8,632 nt of DNA from CAZLBV01 sp964557845. GTDB taxonomy: Bacteria; Acidobacteriota; Aminicenantia; Aminicenantales; Aminicenantaceae. Location: the NCBI GenBank assembly GCA_964557845.1, contig CAZLBV010000125.1:1-8632 (forward strand). The letters are read 5' to 3'. Positions 5,646-8,632 of the stretch are shown here, one piece after another; position 1 is the first letter of the stretch, and each line of letters begins with the position of its first letter. Made by a program: the position numbers and the translations under genes. The notes beneath the pieces were generated by a model. It had not been told where the DNA came from. It saw nothing but the letters and a program-made list of their open reading frames with translations, and ran no database searches.

Positions 5646-7702
5646 TGACAGAACCAACCAAAAAACCTAAGAACGAAGAAAATATCAGTTCAAAAGACTA
5701 CGAACATCTCATCGATCAGTACCAGTTTAAAACACAGGAATTAAAACTGGGTAATCTTGTAACCGGGAAGGTGATAAGAATAACAAACTCACATATTCTG
5801 ATCGATGTCGGATCTAAGACAGAAGGACTTATTCCTGCTGAAGATTTCCAGGACAATCCTGAATACCTGAAAAAGATAAAGCCCGGGGATGAAATCGAAG
5901 CCATACTTGAAAAAAGCAACTTAAAAGAGGGATACTATGTTCTGTCCAGAAAAAGAGCCATCGCTCAGAAAGCTCTGAATAATCTTGAAAAAGCGTATAT
6001 TCATAACAACTGGATAATCGGAAAAGTCACTCAAAAGATCAAAAATGGCTATGTTGTAAATGTGGGAATAGATACCTTCCTTCCCGATTCCCATGCCGAT
6101 ATAAAAATCGTCAAGAACCCTGAGGAGCTTATTGGAAATCTGTTTAAATTCAAAGTAATCAAGTTCGATCGCAAAACTGAGAATGCCGTATTATCGCGCA
6201 AAATTCTCCTCCTGGATGAAAGGCAAAAACGCAAACAGCAGGTTTTTTCTAAGATCGAAGTTGGAATGAAAGTAAAAGGACAGATAAGATCATTGACTAA
6301 TTTCGGTGCCTTTGTGGACATAGGGGGAATCGAAGGTCTCCTCCACATATCTGATATGTCCTGGGGAAAAATCAATCACCCATCTGAACTATTTGACATT
6401 GGCCAAGAAATCGAAGTGGTCATTCTTGATATAAATGAAAAAGAAGACAAAATCTCACTAGGCTACAAACAGCTGACTCCCGATCCCTGGGAAAACATAG
6501 AGGACAAATATCAAATTGGAACCATAGTGTTGGGAAAAGTGGTAAGCCTTACTGACTTTGGTGCTTTTGTAGAACTTGAGAAGGGGGTTGAAGGCCTTGT
6601 GCACATTTCCGATCTTACTTGGGCCCGTAAGCTTATCCACCCTAAGAAAATATTGTCTGTCAGTCAAGAAGTGAATGTCAGTATATTGGATATTAATGCT
6701 GAAACCAAAAGGATATCCTTAGGTTTAAAGCAGGCAACTACTCATCCCCTTGAACTTTTAAAACAGAAATTCAGCCCCGGTTCCCGGGTTAAGGGGAAGA
6801 TAACCAGTATCACTGATTTTGGTGCTTTTATGGAAGTAGAAAAAGGAGTTGAAGGGCTCATACACATTTCAGATATCAGCTGGAAAAAAATAAAGCATCC
6901 TTCTCAGATTCTCAAGGTAGGAGAGGAAACAGAAGCCATCATTTTAAACATTGATGTTGAGAAACAAAAGCTTTCTCTCGGAATAAAACAACTGGAAGGA
7001 GATATCTGGGAAGATTTTTTCAAACGCCAGAAAGTTGGGGATCTTGTTGATGTTAAAATCGTCAGGATCACTGATTTTGGAGTGTTTGTTGAAATTCTGC
7101 CTGGGATCGAGGGCATTGTTTTCTTATCCGAACTCAGTGATAAAAAAATCGATGATCCTTCTGAAGCTTTTGCAGCCGGTGAGCAAAGAACAGCTAAAAT
7201 ATTGAAATTGAATACCAGGGACAAGAAAATCTCCCTCAGTTTTAAACAGGCTCAACTGGAACTGCAAAAACGCGACTACCAGAAATACGTCCAGAGTCAG
7301 GATGACAGGCATACCTTGGGAGATCTTATAATGAGCCAACTAAAAAATCTTCCTGCTGCCAAAACCAAAGAAGTTAAACAAATAAATGTGGAAACAGCTG
7401 AAAAGAAGGCAAAAGGACAAAAAGCAAAAACCGCCGAGATCGAGAAAGAAACCTCTAAAGAGAAAAAAGATAACTTGCCTGAAAAAACAGCTGCAGAAGA
7501 ACAGGTTGACAAAAAGATAACTCAGAAAACAAAAACATCAAAAAAAGAAAAAAAAGCTCCTGAAAAAAAGAAAAAATCAAACCTTAAAGAAAAGGAGGAA
7601 AATACCAACAATAAAATAAAAGAAACGAAAAAAACGAAGGAAAGCCATAAATCTAAGGAAGAAAAACCAGCCAAAAAGGAGGGAAAAGATGATAAAAGCT
7701 GA
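5645..7702 (+). CDS. rpsA: Ribosomal protein S1, six S1 domains plus long Lys-rich tail
   Basis: Binds mRNA on the 30S subunit and aids initiation on weak ribosome sites. The 685 residues contain six OB-fold S1 repeats, at about 34-104, 121-190, 205-277, 290-363, 376-450 and 462-535. Repeats 3-5 are the most regular, with T(D/N)FGAF followed by G(I/V)EGL(L/V/I)HISD. Repeats 1 and 2 are divergent, as expected for the ribosome-docking half of S1. Repeat 6 has lost the HISD histidine (VFLSELS). The core matches the six-domain E. coli-type protein. After residue 570 comes a low-complexity tail of about 115 residues with 39 lysines plus many Glu, Thr and Ala, probably disordered. A ribosome site AAGGGAG (5627-5633) lies within the end of ispH. 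The 3' end overlaps the HU gene by 14 bases. Confidence 0.95.
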   Translation: MTEPTKKPKNEENISSKDYEHLIDQYQFKTQELKLGNLVTGKVIRITNSHILIDVGSKTEGLIPAEDFQDNPEYLKKIKPGDEIEAILEKSNLKEGYYVLSRKRAIAQKALNNLEKAYIHNNWIIGKVTQKIKNGYVVNVGIDTFLPDSHADIKIVKNPEELIGNLFKFKVIKFDRKTENAVLSRKILLLDERQKRKQQVFSKIEVGMKVKGQIRSLTNFGAFVDIGGIEGLLHISDMSWGKINHPSELFDIGQEIEVVILDINEKEDKISLGYKQLTPDPWENIEDKYQIGTIVLGKVVSLTDFGAFVELEKGVEGLVHISDLTWARKLIHPKKILSVSQEVNVSILDINAETKRISLGLKQATTHPLELLKQKFSPGSRVKGKITSITDFGAFMEVEKGVEGLIHISDISWKKIKHPSQILKVGEETEAIILNIDVEKQKLSLGIKQLEGDIWEDFFKRQKVGDLVDVKIVRITDFGVFVEILPGIEGIVFLSELSDKKIDDPSEAFAAGEQRTAKILKLNTRDKKISLSFKQAQLELQKRDYQKYVQSQDDRHTLGDLIMSQLKNLPAAKTKEVKQINVETAEKKAKGQKAKTAEIEKETSKEKKDNLPEKTAAEEQVDKKITQKTKTSKKEKKAPEKKKKSNLKEKEENTNNKIKETKKTKESHKSKEEKPAKKEGKDDKS

Positions 7703-7967
7703 TTTAGTCAATAAAATCGCAAAAGAGATGAACATCTCTAAACAGGAGGCAGAAACAGGGGTGAATCTTTTTTTCCAAACCATCAAAGAGGCTATTCAAA
7801 GGGGGGAAGAAATTGAATTAAGAGGTTTTGGCAGCTTCCGTTTTCGCAAGAGAGGACCTCGTTCAGGAAGAAACCCCCGCACTGGAGAGCCTGTAAAGGT
7901 TGCATCTAAAAAAGTGCTTTACTTTAAACCAAGCAAACTTTTAAAAAGTTTAATAAACAAAAAATAA
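7689..7967 (+). CDS. HU/IHF-family DNA-binding protein
   Basis: A 92-residue histone-like protein that dimerises and bends DNA in the nucleoid. It shows the full family pattern: an N-terminal two-helix base (MIKADLVNKIA through about 38), the strand turn ELRGFGSFRFRKR (43-55), and the DNA-clasping arm GRNPRTGEPVKV (60-71) with P63 as the intercalating proline. It closes with YFKPSKLLK. A strong ribosome site AGGAGGG (7677-7683) sits five bases before the ATG, inside the S1 reading frame. The S1-HU/IHF order matches the rpsA-ihfB order of proteobacteria, and FKPSK resembles the FKPGK of IHF-beta. No alpha-subunit partner is in the window, so HU and IHF-beta cannot be told apart. Confidence 0.95.
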   Translation: MIKADLVNKIAKEMNISKQEAETGVNLFFQTIKEAIQRGEEIELRGFGSFRFRKRGPRSGRNPRTGEPVKVASKKVLYFKPSKLLKSLINKK

Positions 7968-8455
7968 TGAAATATATTATCGCTCCCTGGAGAAAAGAAT
8001 ATATTTTACAAGCGTTCGAAATGGATGAATGTATTTTCTGCAAAGCTCTAAACTTAAATGATGACAGTAAAGCTTATATTCTCCATCGGGCAGAGCATAA
8101 CTTTATCATTCTAAACAGATATCCTTATAATCCCGGCCATTTGATGATAGCCCCTTACAGACATCTTGACTCCATTGAAAAAGCCAAAAAGGAAGAAGCC
8201 GTTGAAATGACAGAGCTGCTTCAACTATGTCTTAAAATCCTGCGAAAAAAATACAATCCGCAAGGATTTAATACCGGGATGAATCTAGGGCGCAGCGCAG
8301 GTGCCGGCGTTACCGGCCACTATCATCTTCATATCATCCCGAGATGGACCGGGGACTCGAATATAATGCCGATAATTGGAGAAACTAAAGTAGTGCTCGA
8401 AGATCTTAAATCAACATATGATCAGCTTGTTCCACTGTTCAAGGAGGCAATATAA
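7967..8455 (+). CDS. HIT-family nucleotide phosphorylase/hydrolase (Ap4A phosphorylase-like)
   Basis: A 162-residue cytoplasmic enzyme of the histidine-triad superfamily, which acts on nucleoside phosphates linked by an ester or anhydride, commonly diadenosine polyphosphates. The N-terminus KYIIAPWRKEYI is typical of the Ap4A phosphorylase-like branch. A CIFC pair (C22, C25) probably helps bind a structural zinc. The catalytic triad HYHLHII has H118, H120 and H122, with H120 the expected nucleophile, followed by PRW and the GDSNIMPIIGETKV segment shared with mycobacterial Ap4A phosphorylase. The ATG overlaps the HU stop codon by one base (TAATG) with no ribosome site, so it is probably translated by coupling. 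The stop ends the run of overlapping genes. Confidence 0.92.
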   Translation: MKYIIAPWRKEYILQAFEMDECIFCKALNLNDDSKAYILHRAEHNFIILNRYPYNPGHLMIAPYRHLDSIEKAKKEEAVEMTELLQLCLKILRKKYNPQGFNTGMNLGRSAGAGVTGHYHLHIIPRWTGDSNIMPIIGETKVVLEDLKSTYDQLVPLFKEAI

Positions 8456-8566
8456 ATATATTTATTGATATTTTAAGAGAGAATATCTGATATATGAGAG
8501 TGGTGGCTTCCCGGCCTCCCATTAATGGATGAACATACTGAATGAAACAAAAATAGAGGTGCAATA
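8456..8566 (+). other. Intergenic spacer with two weak hairpins
   Basis: The spacer holds an AT-rich inverted repeat, GATATT (8467-8472) and AATATC (8482-8487) with a nine-base loop, and a GC-rich stem GGTGGC (8502-8507) / GCCTCC (8514-8519) with one T-T mismatch and a six-base loop. Neither is followed by a T tract, so I do not call a terminator. TTGATA (8465-8470) with TATATG (8491-8496) would be a poor promoter, spaced 20 bases. No tRNA or reading frame of note was seen. Confidence 0.3.
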
Positions 8567-8632
8567 ATGTTAAAATCGATGCGAAAAAACATAAAATCCC
8601 TGGCTCCTACACTCTGGTTTGTAATCGCTGCC
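8567..8632 (+). CDS. Probable SurA/PpiD-type peptidyl-prolyl isomerase, N-terminal fragment
   Basis: Only the first 22 codons are inside the window. They encode a basic start (MLKSMRKNIK) leading into a hydrophobic stretch (APTLWFVIAA), as in a membrane anchor with the N-terminus in the cytoplasm. This opening is typical of PpiD/SurA-like foldases anchored in the inner membrane, which help outer-membrane and periplasmic proteins fold. A good ribosome site AGAGGT (8555-8560) stands six bases before the ATG. The product call rests on the short opening alone and another single-pass membrane protein remains possible. Confidence 0.55.
   Translation, partial: MLKSMRKNIKSLAPTLWFVIAA

Noticed and set aside
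6250..7250. Regularly spaced similar segments resembling a repeat array
   Set aside because: The spacing of about 255-261 bases and the in-frame conservation come from the tandem S1 protein domains, not from a CRISPR or DNA repeat array.
6049..7512. Several minus-strand reading frames opposite the S1 gene
   Set aside because: They mirror the repeated S1 domains and the lysine-rich tail (which reads as Phe/Ser-rich on the other strand) and have no independent support.
7370..7700. Horizontally acquired or degraded sequence in the lysine-rich S1 tail
   Set aside because: The frame stays open with a consistent amino-acid pattern through to the HU ribosome site, so it looks like a genuine low-complexity tail.
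8456..8566. tRNA or small RNA gene in the last spacer
   Set aside because: No cloverleaf, T-loop consensus or CCA end could be found, and the stems are short.

Overview
The window looks like chromosomal DNA from a Gram-negative-type (diderm), moderately AT-rich bacterium. All genes lie on the + strand and are tightly packed. I see no rRNA, tRNA, CRISPR array, insertion sequence or phage gene. The exported hydrolases and a SurA/PpiD-like start at the right edge fit a diderm envelope. The gene order, with a separate ispH overlapping an S1 gene followed by HU/IHF, HIT and a foldase, suggests an uncultured lineage such as the Aminicenantes/Acidobacteria neighbourhood. That placement is impression only.

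Left block (2-4689): a 5'-truncated gamma-glutamyltransferase; an exported Rossmann-like protein resembling DUF6305; a TRAP large-subunit-like permease; a 47-residue two-helix membrane protein at 3410-3553; and an exported or membrane-anchored M14-type deacylase (aspartoacylase/succinylglutamate desuccinylase-like). Gaps are 2 to 37 bases and no terminator separates the genes, so they look like one operon. A possible shared role is extracytoplasmic cleavage of gamma-glutamyl or N-acyl amino-acid compounds followed by uptake of a released acid or amino acid. The usual TRAP partners (DctP binding protein, four-helix DctQ) are not visible. The DUF6305-like protein and the small two-helix protein are therefore the most interesting unknowns.

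Boundary (4690-4775): a good sigma70-like promoter (TTGACA, 17-base spacer, TAGTAT), overlaid by an 8-base inverted repeat, starts a second transcription unit.

Right block (4776-8455): ispH (last step of non-mevalonate isoprenoid synthesis), a six-domain ribosomal protein S1 with a long lysine-rich tail, an HU/IHF protein, and a HIT-family Ap4A-phosphorylase-like enzyme. The four genes overlap end to start and are probably translationally coupled. They link isoprenoid synthesis, translation, nucleoid structure and nucleotide metabolism. The 111-base spacer at 8456-8566 has weak hairpins. It is followed by the first 22 codons of a probable SurA/PpiD-type peptidyl-prolyl isomerase running off the window.
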